This document shows, one piece after another, positions 62,886 through 64,000 of a DNA stretch of 64,000 nucleotides (within the stretch, counting starts at the first letter, position 1; each line of letters starts with the position of its first letter). The notes beneath the pieces were generated by a model. The model did not search any database and was not told where the DNA came from. It saw only the letters and a program-made list of their open reading frames with translations. The translations under genes were made by a program, and so were the position numbers. The DNA comes from Archilochus colubris (lineage: Eukaryota; Chordata; Aves; Apodiformes; Trochilidae): assembly GCA_023079485.1 (NCBI GenBank), contig CM041084.1:118652467-118716466 (forward strand), read 5' to 3'.

Positions 62886-64000
62886 CTCCTCTTCACGGAC
62901 AAATTGGGCTGAAATCAACAACTAATTTATAAATAGAGATGCAAATTTAAAATAACCCATAGCTTACAAAGATTCCAAAACTCTTGTTTTAGCTTGAAAA
63001 AATGCAACCAGAACATCTTTAATATATATCACTAGCAAACAAGCTTCAAAGCCTTTTTGGACTTGGAAAGAAAGACACTGAACATCGCTGCCTTTTACAG
63101 GCAATAAACTGATATCCTCTGAGTATCCAGCCTCACATGTATGCTCTGCTTCCTTCTCAGGCACCTAGTAAAAGAAAGGCAGGGGCATATATAGCATTCA
63201 AGTTTACAAGTCTGTTCCTACAGAACATGAACCAAACATATGACAGTACCATGAAGAAAGTGTTTAGATGCTAAGGTCCTCCCTCAGCTCTATGAACATG
63301 CCAGAGAGCAGAAGTTACCCTTCTGGACTTATTATGGTATCCTCTGCTCATGTTGACACTGATGGGCTGCATTACCATGTGGCTGAGAAGAAAAAAAAGG
63401 CAAAGTACCTATTCCTCTGGTCTCCTTCCTTTGCTATAATTTTTTCATCATCATTTCTCCTCTTCTTTTATTGTCCATCTAGCTCCATTTCCTAAAATAT
63501 TATATACCTTCAACTCCTAGCTGCTGAATAAAGCTCCTCCCTTACTCACACGTACATGAAACAAATTGCTGCCTCAACATAGGCTGCACTGGCCAGGTCC
63601 AAAATTAAAGTACATTTCAACTGGTGTTTGTAGGAAAGTTTTGCTCTTTTCCTACGGACTACCACCAGGTTTTAGGAGTCACTAGACCTGTTTGGGACCT
63701 TAAATCCCAAAAAGCTTTTGTTTTCTGTGTTCCAATTGTAGAGTGTTAATCTAGCCTTCACCCTCTCTTTCTTTCTTGTATTCACAGACACAAAGCAGAA
63801 TAAACAAAACCAGAGTCCATGCCATCTTCTTTATTTTCACTGAGACTCTTTTGCTTTCCAACTACAGCTTTTAAGAAAACTCTGTGTTGGTCAGCTGGCT
63901 GTTGGAATTGCAGCAGCCTGTCCAATGATTAATTAATTAAAGAAAGGGTTAAATTACAGGATCTGATTCACCAGTTTACTACCCCAGTTTCAAACCTATC
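62886..64000. other. Non-coding sequence, no gene seen
   Basis: AT-rich right end of the window. No gene, RNA or repeat family recognised. Confidence 0.5.

Noticed and set aside
1..64000. tRNA, rRNA, CRISPR or operon-like gene systems
   Set aside because: No cloverleaf with A and B boxes, no rRNA-like segment and no regularly spaced repeats with spacers were seen. Composition and CR1 content are vertebrate.
1..64000. Endogenous retrovirus or LTR element
   Set aside because: I looked for paired LTR-like ends and for gag, protease, reverse-transcriptase or integrase motifs outside CR1 and saw none I could defend. The 60-bp pair is too short to be called an LTR.

Overview
This window looks like non-coding vertebrate DNA, most probably avian. 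It is AT-rich, with long stretches lacking plausible codons. The only interspersed repeats I can recognise are CR1-family LINE fragments. One of them (about 40.70-40.98 kb) keeps the intact CR1 3' end with tandem ATTCTATG octamers that is typical of birds and also present in crocodilians. The CR1 subtypes and low repeat load fit a bird, perhaps a neoavian one. I cannot name a species. There are no rRNA, tRNA or CRISPR loci, and no bacterial-style genes.

Layout. 1-3.39 kb: AT-rich non-coding sequence, probably the start of intron 1 of a minus-strand gene. 3.39-4.18 kb: a CpG island holding an inverted CCAAT box, a 72-bp pure polypyrimidine run and a near-consensus splice donor on the minus strand at 3546/3545. 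I read this as the promoter and largely untranslated first exon of a gene whose body lies to the left, outside the window. I cannot identify the gene. 4.2-28.5 kb: AT-rich sequence with simple repeats, a small minisatellite with a hairpin (15.5-15.66 kb), and several blocks rich in homeodomain-, POU- or SOX-like motifs that could be conserved non-coding elements. 28.5-45.1 kb: CR1 fragments on the plus strand (28.5, 32.2, 40.7, probably 42.3, and 44.0-45.1 kb) and a 140-bp TA-rich block. 52.6-54.7 kb: a CR1 3' fragment on the minus strand, then a very decayed CR1 reverse-transcriptase fragment on the plus strand. 57.6 and 58.9 kb: two copies of a 60-bp sequence lying exactly 1,300 bp apart. 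59.6-61.0 kb: locally less AT-rich, with a small CpG cluster that has a YY1-like site, an ATG in good context and a splice-donor-like GGTAAGG. 62.0-62.9 kb: a longer CR1 fragment on the minus strand.

No complete protein-coding gene can be supported. The longer open frames are CR1 remnants, low-complexity translations of the CpG island, or unrecognised frames without coding support. The window reads as one promoter next to a gene-poor region whose function, if any, would be regulatory. I found no evidence for a new multi-gene system. The items most worth a second look are the 60-bp duplication, the 60.7-kb promoter-like module and the polypurine CpG-island exon.
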